From contig JANQHO010000123.1 of NCBI GenBank assembly GCA_028277105.1, positions 1 through 33,905 on the forward strand: DNA of 33,905 nucleotides, given 5' to 3'. The position numbers were made by a program, and so were the translations under genes. The notes under the pieces were generated by a model, which saw only the letters and a program-made list of their open reading frames with translations, ran no database searches and was not told the origin of the DNA. This DNA comes from Owenweeksia sp. Its GTDB lineage: Bacteria > Bacteroidota > Bacteroidia > Flavobacteriales > Schleiferiaceae. Of this stretch, positions 23,088-31,542 are shown in pieces. The stretch's first letter is position 1, and every line of letters starts with the position of its first letter.

Positions 23088-24050
23088 CTAATCAGTTACC
23101 GGCTGATCGGCATTCTTTTCTGGGAAAAGCCTGTTCAATAACCTTTCCATTAACGGTACAAAGGGGGTAAAGATTACAACCCCGCTCACATTAAATAAAA
23201 CATGGGCATTGGCTATTGTTCGATGTAATGATGCTCCGGCTGAAAGGTATTCCACTAATTCGGTAAAAGGAGCAAATAAAAGGTAACCCAACAGGATAGA
23301 TAAGATGTTGAATACCAGGTGAAAAATTCCGGTTTTGATGGCCTGCCTGCTCTGGCCTATGGTAGCGATCAGGGTATCGGAACAGGTGCCTAGTTCGGCT
23401 CCCATCATTACAGCAATGCCAGCCGGGAGGGTAAGGAGATCCTGGCTCCCCAATTTAATAGCCATGGCTACCGTGGCTGATGATGACTGAATAACCAGGG
23501 TAGTGATACCTCCCGCAAAAAGGCCTTTGAGCGGATTTTCCAGGTGGGTCATCCAGCTGTAAAAGGTTTCACTGCCTTTAAGCGGTTCTACCCCGTAGCC
23601 GATTACCGTTAGCCCGAAGAACAATAAGCCAATACTGAAGATCACTTTACCGGCCGCCTTATATCTTTCGTTTTTGAGTACCCATTCCATGATCAACCCT
23701 ATGAGCATGGGTAAAGCCGCCCATTCGCCTATGTCGTAGGCTATAATCTCACTGCCAATGGTAGTGCCAATATTGGCTCCCATCACAATACCCATGGCCT
23801 GCTTAAAGGTGATATTGCGGGAGCTCACCAGGGCAATGGTCATAATGATCACGGCCGAAGAACTGTCCAAAATAGTGGTCACCACTGTGCCGGTAATAAT
23901 GCCGGTAAAAAGGTTGCTGGTAAAGCGATCCAGTATCTTTTTCATGGAACCTCCAGCTACTTCTTTTAAACCCTCCGAAAGGCGGGTCATAGCAAAGAGG
24001 AAGACCAGTAAGCCAGATAATACGGTTAAAACAACAGTGAAATAATTCAT
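23088..24050 (-). CDS. Na+/phosphate cotransporter family protein (NptA-like)
   Basis: A 320-residue membrane protein with about eight to nine hydrophobic segments and the inverted repeat typical of the PNaS family. The two QSSSA-type substrate motifs appear as LDSSSAVIIM (first half) and IQSSSATVAM (second half), each near a GxxLGT or GANIGTT turn. The family couples sodium entry to phosphate uptake, though some bacterial members act in efflux. The cytoplasmic PhoU-like tail found in many bacterial members is absent, and the protein ends soon after the last helix. It is the first gene of a two-gene unit with the AlbA_2 protein. The first motif has Asp in place of the usual Gln. Confidence 0.88.
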   Translation of the reverse strand: MNYFTVVLTVLSGLLVFLFAMTRLSEGLKEVAGGSMKKILDRFTSNLFTGIITGTVVTTILDSSSAVIIMTIALVSSRNITFKQAMGIVMGANIGTTIGSEIIAYDIGEWAALPMLIGLIMEWVLKNERYKAAGKVIFSIGLLFFGLTVIGYGVEPLKGSETFYSWMTHLENPLKGLFAGGITTLVIQSSSATVAMAIKLGSQDLLTLPAGIAVMMGAELGTCSDTLIATIGQSRQAIKTGIFHLVFNILSILLGYLLFAPFTELVEYLSAGASLHRTIANAHVLFNVSGVVIFTPFVPLMERLLNRLFPEKNADQPVTD

Positions 24051-24199
24051 CGTCAGAGCTTAAAGCCAAAGAAAAACAGAACAACTGAAATGGAAAAGAA
24101 AATGGCCAAAAAATATATGCAGGTAAGATTATCTTAAAAAAAGAACTTTAGGCCAGGTTAAATATAACATTGATTTAAAATATGAGCCTGAGGGCTGAT

Positions 24200-24207
24200 T
24201 ACATTTG
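24200..24207 (+). promoter_or_regulatory. Candidate -7 element of the S1/P1 nuclease gene
   Basis: TACATTTG matches TAnnTTTG exactly and lies 17 nt before the ATG, which would leave a very short leader. No TTG occurs at the usual -33 distance. The rest of the 174-nt gap from 24051 shows nothing else I can name. Confidence 0.4.
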
Positions 24208-24224
24208 TAGCTTTAACAGAATAA

Positions 24225-24992
24225 ATGGAAAAATACATCCTCACAATTGCTGCCGCCTTTTTAGTGAATATAAACGCCTTTGGCTGGGGACAAACAGGTC
24301 ATAGAGTAATAGGACAGATAGCGGAAAATCACCTGAGCAGTAAGGCTAAAAAAGAGATTGAAAAGATACTGGGAAATGAATCACTGGCTTTTGCTTCCAC
24401 CTGGATGGATGAAGTAAAATCAGATGACACCTATGATCATACTCATGATTGGCATTGGGTAACCATACCGGAAGGGCAGACTTATGAAGAGTCTCAAAAA
24501 AATCCTGACGGTGATCTTATTGAAGCCCTGGATCGCTTAAAGAAAGTATTGTGTGATGAAAAAACCACGCTGGAAAAGAAGAAGGAGGCCTTGCGCTTTA
24601 TCGTGCACCTGATAGGAGATCTGCACCAGCCATTACACGTAGGCAGTAAAGACGACCGGGGAGGCAACGCGGTAAAGGTAAAATGGTTTGGCAAGGATTC
24701 TAATCTGCACCGGGTATGGGATAGCAATATTATTGATTCTAAGGATTTCAGTTTCTCTGAACTAGCGGAGGAACTCGACCAGGTTGCCAAAGACCAGGTA
24801 GAAAAGTGGCAGAGTGGCTCGGTATTGGATTGGGCCAACGAATCCCAAACTTATCACGAGCAGGTGTACAATACCGGTAATACTGACAGGATGGGTTACC
24901 GCTATATGTATGAAAACTGGGATCTGGTGCAGCAGCAATTGCTTAAAGGCGGTATCAGGCTGGCCGGTTTTCTCAATGAAACTTTTAGCTGA
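24225..24992 (+). CDS. Secreted S1/P1-family zinc nuclease
   Basis: A 255-residue exported nuclease. Residues 1-20 are a signal peptide, and cleavage before Trp21 gives the free N-terminal Trp that ligates zinc in this family. The other ligands are present in order: His26 (WGQTGHRV), the Asp of STWMDEV, the His of HDWHWV, then HLIGDLHQPLHVG with His, Asp and His, and LHRVWD with His and Asp. All nine ligand positions of P1 nuclease appear conserved. The enzyme cleaves single-stranded DNA and RNA and removes 3'-phosphates, probably in the periplasm or outside the cell, for nutrient scavenging. It converges on the PhzF-like gene with 1 nt between stops. Confidence 0.94.
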   Translation: MEKYILTIAAAFLVNINAFGWGQTGHRVIGQIAENHLSSKAKKEIEKILGNESLAFASTWMDEVKSDDTYDHTHDWHWVTIPEGQTYEESQKNPDGDLIEALDRLKKVLCDEKTTLEKKKEALRFIVHLIGDLHQPLHVGSKDDRGGNAVKVKWFGKDSNLHRVWDSNIIDSKDFSFSELAEELDQVAKDQVEKWQSGSVLDWANESQTYHEQVYNTGNTDRMGYRYMYENWDLVQQQLLKGGIRLAGFLNETFS

Positions 24993-24993
24993 T

Positions 24994-25773
24994 CTACACC
25001 AGGGTACCTTCGGCCAAACGAGTATAATGCCCGGTCAGGATCACCTGTTCCTTATCCAACTCACAAATAAATTTTCCTCCGCGTTTGCTCAATTGGTGAG
25101 CGGTCATTTTGGTTTTGTTCAATCTTTTGGCCCAAAAAGGAGTAAGGGCTGCGTGAGAAGAACCTGTGGCCGGGTCTTCCAGTTGCTGTACGTGGGGAAC
25201 CAGGGTACGGCTTACAAAATCAACCTCATCACCCGGAGCAGTAATGGTGTAGCCAAATACTTCTGATTCCCTTAACAAAGCAAAGTCAGGTCTCATATAT
25301 TTTAAGGCTTCCTCACTCTCCACCACAACTATTTGTTTATTATCAGTTAAGTAGTAGTCCTGTACTACAATACCCAGGCCGGGCTCCAAAACAGCGGGAG
25401 GAACTGCTTTACCCTTATTTTCAATAGCATCCAGAGAAATAGAGCATAACGCACTATCCAATTGACGGCCTTTTATAATACCCTGGCGGTAATGCAGTAT
25501 CACTTCTTCTTTATCAAGACAGGCTATGGCAGCTAAAGAACCATGTCCACACAAACCAATTTCTGAATCGGGAGCAAACCAGCGTACGTAATAATCATTT
25601 TCTGCCTCTGCTGGCCACAAAAAAGCAGTAGCAGGTTGATTGAGATCAGCTGCTATTTGCTGCATTTTACTATCGTTTAAAGCAGCCTGTAACATAATTA
25701 CCGCTGCCGTATTACCCAGTAAGCCCCGGGCTGGGTCATCAAATACCTGTATGAGGGAAAAAGGTGCCTTCAT
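24994..25773 (-). CDS. PhzF-fold protein lacking the catalytic Glu
   Basis: A 259-residue protein of the PhzF/diaminopimelate-epimerase-like fold, which is built of two similar halves. WFAPDSEIGLCGHGSLAA and EDPATGSSHAALTPFW are the conserved ligand-binding loops. In PhzF and relatives an S-E-T motif gives the catalytic Glu45; here the aligned segment is NQPATAFL, with Ala48 in that place. The protein may therefore be an isomerase working by other residues or a non-catalytic binder. It is about 20-30 residues shorter than typical family members. Physiological substrate unknown. No clear promoter is visible upstream. Confidence 0.88.
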   Translation of the reverse strand: MKAPFSLIQVFDDPARGLLGNTAAVIMLQAALNDSKMQQIAADLNQPATAFLWPAEAENDYYVRWFAPDSEIGLCGHGSLAAIACLDKEEVILHYRQGIIKGRQLDSALCSISLDAIENKGKAVPPAVLEPGLGIVVQDYYLTDNKQIVVVESEEALKYMRPDFALLRESEVFGYTITAPGDEVDFVSRTLVPHVQQLEDPATGSSHAALTPFWAKRLNKTKMTAHQLSKRGGKFICELDKEQVILTGHYTRLAEGTLV

Positions 25774-25929
25774 GGTTTATCGAAATGCTTAAGCGATGTT
25801 TGTTTTTAAACACTGTTACTCCAATGATTGAAAATAATTGTAAAGTCGGAAATACAAGAAAATGTTAAAATTAGAGTAAGCTTGTTAAAAAAGTCATCAA
25901 GCGCTGATTTTTTTTTGGAAATTTATAAA

Positions 25930-26928
25930 ATGAAACTATCATTAGTCTTTATTGCAATTCTGTTCTTATCGGGTTTCCACGTTTACTCCCATCCTTCGTG
26001 GGGAATAAGAGTAGATGAAGTGGGAAACATATATTTCCCGGATATTGCTCACAACCAGAGAGGTTCATTGTGGAAGCTGACCCCAGCGGGCAAGTTGACC
26101 CTTGTGGCGGGAGATTTTCACGCTCATAATGTGAGTCTGGACAATGAAGGAAATCCGGTAAGTGCACACGGAGAAGAAAATCATACCATGATCCGCTTTT
26201 TACCTGGCGGTAAAAAGGACACTCTCTTTCACGGTTTGGACTACAAACAATTCTTTGGAGGCAATGCTACCTTCTGGCCCGGAGGAGAAATAATTTTTGG
26301 CACACAACATTACATTTGGTTGATAAACAGTGCCGGGAAGCGGAAAAAATTTAATGATCACCGTTTGGAATGGAGCCAAACGGTTTATGCAGACGAAAGT
26401 GGAGAGGTGTATGTACCGGAGATCGGTTATGGAGAGGGAAAGGTTTACCGCCTGACGAGAAAAGGTGAAGCGGTTCTTCTGGCCGATAAACTGATCACTA
26501 AATCGGCTAGCCGTCCCTATGATAAGCACAACGATGTTTTGCTCGGTATTACCAAAGGCTGTGACGGCCATATTTATGTATGTGAAACAGCCGGGAGAAG
26601 GATTGTAAAAATTACTAGTCCGGGAAAATATAGCACTTTTTACCAGCCCGAAGACGGCTGGACTCCCTGTGGAGTGGACTTTTTTCAGGGCGATGCCTAC
26701 ATTCTGGAGTACGATCTCAGAAAAAGGATGAAAGGCCCCCGGATAGTGAAGATCAGCGAATTGGGTAAGCGCAGTGTACTTTTTGATTACGATTCAGCCA
26801 ATAAGTCTTCCGTTCTGCCTTTTTTGCAAATTGGCGAATTCAAATTGACATACATTATTGCAATACTTCTATTGTCAGGCCTAGTACTGTTTACAGGGTA
26901 TAAATTTGGAACTAGCAAAAATACCTAG
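25930..26928 (+). CDS. Membrane-anchored beta-propeller (SMP-30/NHL-like) protein
   Basis: A 332-residue exported protein. Residues 1-20 form a signal peptide (MKLSLVFIAILFLSGFHVYS). About 22-295 is a beta-propeller with recurring blades such as SWGIRVDEVGNIYFPD, VYADESGEVYVPE and ITKGCDGHIYVCE, like SMP-30/gluconolaconase and NHL proteins. Near the end (about 302-322) a single hydrophobic helix is followed by basic and polar residues, anchoring the propeller on the periplasmic side. The start at 25930 begins the signal peptide; the frame is open further upstream but that part reads as noncoding. Ligand or activity is unknown. Its stop TAG forms a shared CTAG palindrome with the convergent LamG gene. 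Confidence 0.82.
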   Translation: MKLSLVFIAILFLSGFHVYSHPSWGIRVDEVGNIYFPDIAHNQRGSLWKLTPAGKLTLVAGDFHAHNVSLDNEGNPVSAHGEENHTMIRFLPGGKKDTLFHGLDYKQFFGGNATFWPGGEIIFGTQHYIWLINSAGKRKKFNDHRLEWSQTVYADESGEVYVPEIGYGEGKVYRLTRKGEAVLLADKLITKSASRPYDKHNDVLLGITKGCDGHIYVCETAGRRIVKITSPGKYSTFYQPEDGWTPCGVDFFQGDAYILEYDLRKRMKGPRIVKISELGKRSVLFDYDSANKSSVLPFLQIGEFKLTYIIAILLLSGLVLFTGYKFGTSKNT

Positions 26929-27860
26929 TCAATAAGGATCTTAGTAAGCGTATTTTGGCCGTTATAACGTAGTGAGAGGAAATAAGAGCCTGCCGGGAGG
27001 GTAGAAACATTTATTGAAGGCTCTGTAACCTCTCCGGATAAAACGGTTTTCCCTTCAGTATTGTAAAAACTGAAAGCAATGTCAGATGCATGGACACCCT
27101 CCAATGTTATATGAGTAGATGCCGGATTGGGATAGATCGAAATATGATCTAATTTGATTTTTTCGGAAACGTGAACGGAATTTTGATAAATGGCATCAAT
27201 TTCATTTTGAGTCAGCACCCGGTTAAAAAACATTATTTCATCCAAAGCCATATCGTGATTGCCAATTAATAGGGAGGCACCAGGTATATTGCAAGGGAGA
27301 GACTTATAATGACCTATGTAGGCACTCCCGCTAAACCGGGAATTGTAGTAATGTTTTATAGTGCTATCGCGATCTGCGGTAATGGCAATATGCATCCAGG
27401 CAGTATCTCCGTATAAGTTGGGAGTTAATGATTTAGTGATCATGGTACTGTCATCATCAGGTTTAAATTGAAACAAAATCTCAGCTTGATTACCATTGTA
27501 TACAAAGCCATAACGGCTGGGGACCGTATTTTTCATTAGGATCTCGGTAAGAGGCCATAGGCCGGAGCCTCCATCGCCTTTAAACCAAAAAACAATGGAA
27601 AAATCAGAGGTATCCAGACGGCTAAAGGGAGTATCCCCGTAATCAAGGCTACCAGAATGTATATTTAAAGCATTGGCAGGAGCCCCAAACGGCCCATCTG
27701 TATAATTGTATAGAATGTTAGCAGAGTCAGGCTTAAGGCCTGAAACAGATTCTATAAAGTTACCATCAAATTGCAACCAGGCTGTAAGCCCCGATAAGTT
27801 CTGGGCATTGCTATTAACTATCAAGGTAATACCCAACAATAAGAGTATTTCTCTTTTCAT
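26925..27860 (-). CDS. LamG-domain protein with T9SS sorting domain
   Basis: A 311-residue secreted protein. Residues 1-19 are a signal peptide (ending NSNA). About 20-225 is a LamG/concanavalin-like jelly-roll: LTAWLQFDGNFIES, FSIVFWFKGDG, WMHIAITADRDSTIKHYYN and ALDEIMFFNRVLTQNEIDAIY are the familiar strands of the LamG_3 type. The last 75 residues are a type A T9SS sorting domain (ISIYPNPASTHITLEG ... LPAGSYFLSLRYNG, ending TKILID). It should cross the outer membrane by the type IX system and be surface-bound, possibly binding carbohydrate. No enzyme domain is seen. Its 3' end overlaps the propeller gene by 4 nt. Confidence 0.92.
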   Translation of the reverse strand: MKREILLLLGITLIVNSNAQNLSGLTAWLQFDGNFIESVSGLKPDSANILYNYTDGPFGAPANALNIHSGSLDYGDTPFSRLDTSDFSIVFWFKGDGGSGLWPLTEILMKNTVPSRYGFVYNGNQAEILFQFKPDDDSTMITKSLTPNLYGDTAWMHIAITADRDSTIKHYYNSRFSGSAYIGHYKSLPCNIPGASLLIGNHDMALDEIMFFNRVLTQNEIDAIYQNSVHVSEKIKLDHISIYPNPASTHITLEGVHASDIAFSFYNTEGKTVLSGEVTEPSINVSTLPAGSYFLSLRYNGQNTLTKILID

Positions 27861-27963
27861 AAATACGGAGAGTTAAGGTTTACCTAAAGATAGTATTTTT
27901 TGCTCTCAGGTTCTTGATTCTCAGTTTTTTATTTAAATAGCCCTTTCACAGCTGTTTTTGAAA

Positions 27964-28281
27964 CTAATAATGTATTGCCAGCCAAACCGTTTTCTGTTTG
28001 GGGTCTGTCCATTTAACCTTATGCCTGGTATGGGCCGGGATGTTAACGTAATCATTTGCGCTGAGTTCTATTTCGGTATCGTCTTCAAACTGGAGAACGG
28101 CCTTCCCCTGCAATACCATTACCCATTCATTTTGAGGCTGATCATACCAGCCTGTTTCCGGTGATGTATGTCCCTGGGATATTGTGCGTTCGATCTTTAT
28201 GTGATCAGTAGTTACTATATTTTCAAACAGTTCATCACCTATACTTTCAGGGATTTGATCGAGAAAATTGGAGTAATTCAT
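27964..28281 (-). CDS. Small cupin-domain protein
   Basis: A 105-residue single-cupin protein. The first cupin motif is degenerate, WYDQPQNEWVMVLQGKAVL (His replaced), and the second contains NIPAHTRHKVKWTD, which keeps two His. This pattern resembles small cupins of unknown function. I chose the ATG at 28281, which begins MNYSNFLDQIPESIGDE; an upstream ATG would add ten residues that look noncoding. Reaction unknown. It is a single gene between gaps of 103 nt on the left and 190 nt on the right, in which I recognise nothing. Confidence 0.85.
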   Translation of the reverse strand: MNYSNFLDQIPESIGDELFENIVTTDHIKIERTISQGHTSPETGWYDQPQNEWVMVLQGKAVLQFEDDTEIELSANDYVNIPAHTRHKVKWTDPKQKTVWLAIHY

Positions 28282-28471
28282 TTTTATTGCAATTAAGAAG
28301 GGATAATACAATCTTATTGGAATTATTCTCAGAAAGCTAATTATTCTGAAATTAAAAATAAATCAATACGAACAATAAAGAGTTTATCTGTCTCACTAAT
28401 ACAGTAATTCTGGATAAAGGCTTTCAAAAAATACCATCAATTGTGTTATTTTACCTGCCTAAACCGGATCA

Positions 28472-31400
28472 ATGCAATTTTCAAAGTGGAATAAAATAGC
28501 GGGCTGGTCGGTATTTGGAATTGCCCTGATAGCTTATATAGCTACTGCCCAGCGCACAGTAATGTTTTGGGATAGCGGGGAATTCATTGCCAGCATCTAT
28601 AAAATACAGCCTACCCACCCGCCCGGAGCACCTTTGTATACCCTGTTGGGAAGGATTTTTATTATGCTGTTCCCCACGAGTGCAGTCGCTTTTGCCGGAG
28701 CAGTTTTTTCAGCTTTATGCGCTGCCTTTACCATTTGGTTTCTATACCATGCTATTATCTGGCTCGCGCTAAAGATCACTTCCGGTCTTTCAATGGAAGG
28801 CAAAGGGCCTGAGCTGGCCGTACTAGCTTCCGGGGTAGTAGGAGCTTTGTCCCTAACTTTTAACGACAGTTTTTGGGTTTCTTCTACCGAGGCAGAGGTT
28901 TATACCCTCTCAACCCTTTTTATGGCAACGGCATTCTGGGCCGCTACCCGTTGGGAAAGTCAGTTTGGCCAAGCCGGTAACGACCGTTGGCTTTTGCTGA
29001 TCGTTTATCTCCTGGGTTTATCTATAGGAGTGCACATCCTTAATCTGGCCATTTTATTCCCGGTAATTATGCTGGTGGTGCTGAAAAAGTATGGTTTGAC
29101 TTTTAAATCAATAATTATAGCTTTAAGCGCGGCTCTCGTTCTTTTTGTAGTGTTTAATCGCATTTTGGTTCAGGGTATCGTAAAAGCTCTGATTGGGTTG
29201 GAAATAGTTTCTGTTAACAATCTGGGTTTAAGTCAGCACAGCGGTGTTTTAATGGGAGCAGCTTTGTTTTTTATCCTGGTAATAACTGCTTTAATCTGGG
29301 CCAGACTTAAAAGGAAGTTTCTGCTGGAAAGGATCACGGCAGGCCTGCTGTTGTTTACAATAGGTTGGTCCACCTATGCAACAGCCATTATTCGAACTAA
29401 TGTCAATACGCCTGTCTCCAATAATGCCTATGACGTATTCAGACTACTGGATTATTTGCGATCTGACCAGTTTGGCTTTGGCAATCAACCGTTGTTTTTC
29501 GGCCCTACTTTTAATTCGCCCCGCGATGGTGATAAAGAATTTGTAGATGCCGAACCGGTTTCGGCCTATGATGAAGAACAAAAAAGATATGTGGTTAGTG
29601 ATGATGGCAAGCTAAAACGGCCCAACTACCACAAAGATGCCGTTGTGTTCTTTCCGCGTATGTACAGCTTTGAGCCTCTTGATATACAAGGGTACCAGCA
29701 ATGGATCGATTACGAAGGAAAGGAAATATCTGTACAAGTGCGGGGACCAAGCGGAAAACTGCAGAATGTGGTGATACCCACTGTGGGTGAAAACCTGTCT
29801 TTTTTCTTTACCCTCCAACTGAATTGGTTGAATTTCCGTTATCTGATGTGGAACTATGCCGGCCGTCAAAATGATATTAAGGGTATAGGCATTCCTTCTT
29901 CCGGTAACTGGGTAAGCGGTATTCCTTTTATAGATAAGGGACGCATTGGCTCTGCTGAGAATATTCCTGAATTCTACAAAAAACACAAAGCCTTAAATGA
30001 GTTTTACCTGCTTCCCTTTTTATTAGGACTCGCAGGTTTGTTTTTTCTATTTAAAACAGGCAAAAAGGAATTGATCATTACTGCCTTGTTCTTCCTGGCT
30101 TTTGGGGTAGCCATTACAATTTTTATCAACCAGCGGCCTATCCATATTCTTATAAGAGAGCGCGATTATATTTTCCTCGGATCTTACTATGTATTTTCCA
30201 TTTGGATAGGCTTAGGAGTACTGGCGTTGTTTCACTGGCTGTCTGATAAATGGCCTGCTCATAGAAAAGCTTTAGCCGTAACATTAATAGGGCTTTTAAT
30301 CCCGGGCCTTATGGCATTTAAAGGTTGGGATGACCATGACCGTTCGCATAATAATGAAGCCCGGAACCTGGCCAAAAACACCCTCGATCAGTGCGCACCC
30401 AATAGCATTCTTATTGCGTTGGGAGATAATATAATCTTTCCGCTCTGGTATATGCAGGAGGTAGAAGGTTACCGCACCGATGTAAGGGTGCTGGAGTACA
30501 CTTTGATGAACCTGCACTGGTATATAGAAAGGATGCAAACGGCAGTTAATCAATCTCCCAGGCTTAAACTAAGTTTACCGGGGGAATTCTACCAGAAGGG
30601 TAAACCCACGGTTTTTCCGCTCAGGAAAAATCCAAACATCAAAAACCATGTTGACGTTAAAAATGTGATTGATTACCTGGTTTCTTCAGAGAAAAACGGG
30701 CACTTTCCCACTGATCTTTTCGGGGTTCAGGTAAATGATCAGCCTTTAGAAACAGCAGCTTCATCTTATGGAGCGCTTAGAGTACCTCAGATCAGGTGGC
30801 AATTCAGCAAACAGCGGTATACCATGCAGGATGTTGCTTTGCTCGATCTCATTGCCCATAATATTGAAGAAAGGGCCATCTATTTTACCACCCCTCAGGC
30901 TGGCCTCAATAATTACTTACTCGACAAAGGGATGGTCAAACAACTTTTGCCCATAACTCTGGACGGTAATGGTTCCAGGTCGCAACTGGTTGACACGAAA
31001 GCATTACATCAACTGCTTATGGAGGAGCTCCATTTTGAAGAATACCGGGATACCAACCGTTTTGTCCCGGCTATTAATTATGATTTTACCTACAATGTTT
31101 ATCGCCCGGCTTTCTACAAATTGGCCCAGGCCTATCTGGAAACAGGAAAAGTTATTAAAAGCAAAGAAGTTTTAGACCGTGCCCGGGAGGTGCTACCCAA
31201 TGCTAATATTCCCTACAAAGGGCAGATGTTTGAGATGGCCAAATTATATCATCAGCTGGGTTATTTTGCTGAGTGGAAAGAGATAAGCCGTACTGTTATG
31301 AATAATTTAACGGAAGAGATGCGGTGGTATACTTCTTTTTATTCTGGTAATGAATTAATTACCTATACCAAGGCTAAACAATTGGGAGAACAGCTTTCCG

Positions 31401-31537
31401 TAATAATGACGGGTATAGGGCAAAGAGATGCGGAGTTAACAAGGGAACTGGAACCACAACTGGACGAACTCAAGAGTCAATACAATGCCTGGGTGCTAAA
31501 CGACCCCATAGTTTCCCGTAAGCATTTGCAACAGTAG
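28472..31537 (+). CDS. DUF2723 membrane protein, GT-C-type glycosyltransferase-like
   Basis: A 1021-residue protein. The first about 620 residues contain some 11-13 hydrophobic segments, and the remaining 400 are mostly soluble with TPR-like helices near the end. The first extracytoplasmic loop has MFWDSGEFIA (31-40) and THPPGAPLYTLLGR (48-61), the DUF2723 signature; the Asp and Glu take the place of the acidic motif of GT-C enzymes. Members are nearly universal in Bacteroidota and are thought to be protein O-mannosyltransferase-like, using polyprenyl-linked sugar at the periplasmic face. Function is by fold and not shown. It converges on rfbH (5-nt gap). Confidence 0.9.
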   Translation: MQFSKWNKIAGWSVFGIALIAYIATAQRTVMFWDSGEFIASIYKIQPTHPPGAPLYTLLGRIFIMLFPTSAVAFAGAVFSALCAAFTIWFLYHAIIWLALKITSGLSMEGKGPELAVLASGVVGALSLTFNDSFWVSSTEAEVYTLSTLFMATAFWAATRWESQFGQAGNDRWLLLIVYLLGLSIGVHILNLAILFPVIMLVVLKKYGLTFKSIIIALSAALVLFVVFNRILVQGIVKALIGLEIVSVNNLGLSQHSGVLMGAALFFILVITALIWARLKRKFLLERITAGLLLFTIGWSTYATAIIRTNVNTPVSNNAYDVFRLLDYLRSDQFGFGNQPLFFGPTFNSPRDGDKEFVDAEPVSAYDEEQKRYVVSDDGKLKRPNYHKDAVVFFPRMYSFEPLDIQGYQQWIDYEGKEISVQVRGPSGKLQNVVIPTVGENLSFFFTLQLNWLNFRYLMWNYAGRQNDIKGIGIPSSGNWVSGIPFIDKGRIGSAENIPEFYKKHKALNEFYLLPFLLGLAGLFFLFKTGKKELIITALFFLAFGVAITIFINQRPIHILIRERDYIFLGSYYVFSIWIGLGVLALFHWLSDKWPAHRKALAVTLIGLLIPGLMAFKGWDDHDRSHNNEARNLAKNTLDQCAPNSILIALGDNIIFPLWYMQEVEGYRTDVRVLEYTLMNLHWYIERMQTAVNQSPRLKLSLPGEFYQKGKPTVFPLRKNPNIKNHVDVKNVIDYLVSSEKNGHFPTDLFGVQVNDQPLETAASSYGALRVPQIRWQFSKQRYTMQDVALLDLIAHNIEERAIYFTTPQAGLNNYLLDKGMVKQLLPITLDGNGSRSQLVDTKALHQLLMEELHFEEYRDTNRFVPAINYDFTYNVYRPAFYKLAQAYLETGKVIKSKEVLDRAREVLPNANIPYKGQMFEMAKLYHQLGYFAEWKEISRTVMNNLTEEMRWYTSFYSGNELITYTKAKQLGEQLSVIMTGIGQRDAELTRELEPQLDELKSQYNAWVLNDPIVSRKHLQQ

Positions 31538-31542
31538 AGTTT

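Noticed and set aside
25774..25830. Palindrome GCTTAAGC upstream of the PhzF-like gene
   Set aside because: Only eight bases long, with no second copy nearby, so there is no basis for calling an operator.
25828..25929. Earlier start for the beta-propeller gene
   Set aside because: It would bury the signal peptide 34 residues in; the signal peptide starts cleanly at 25930.
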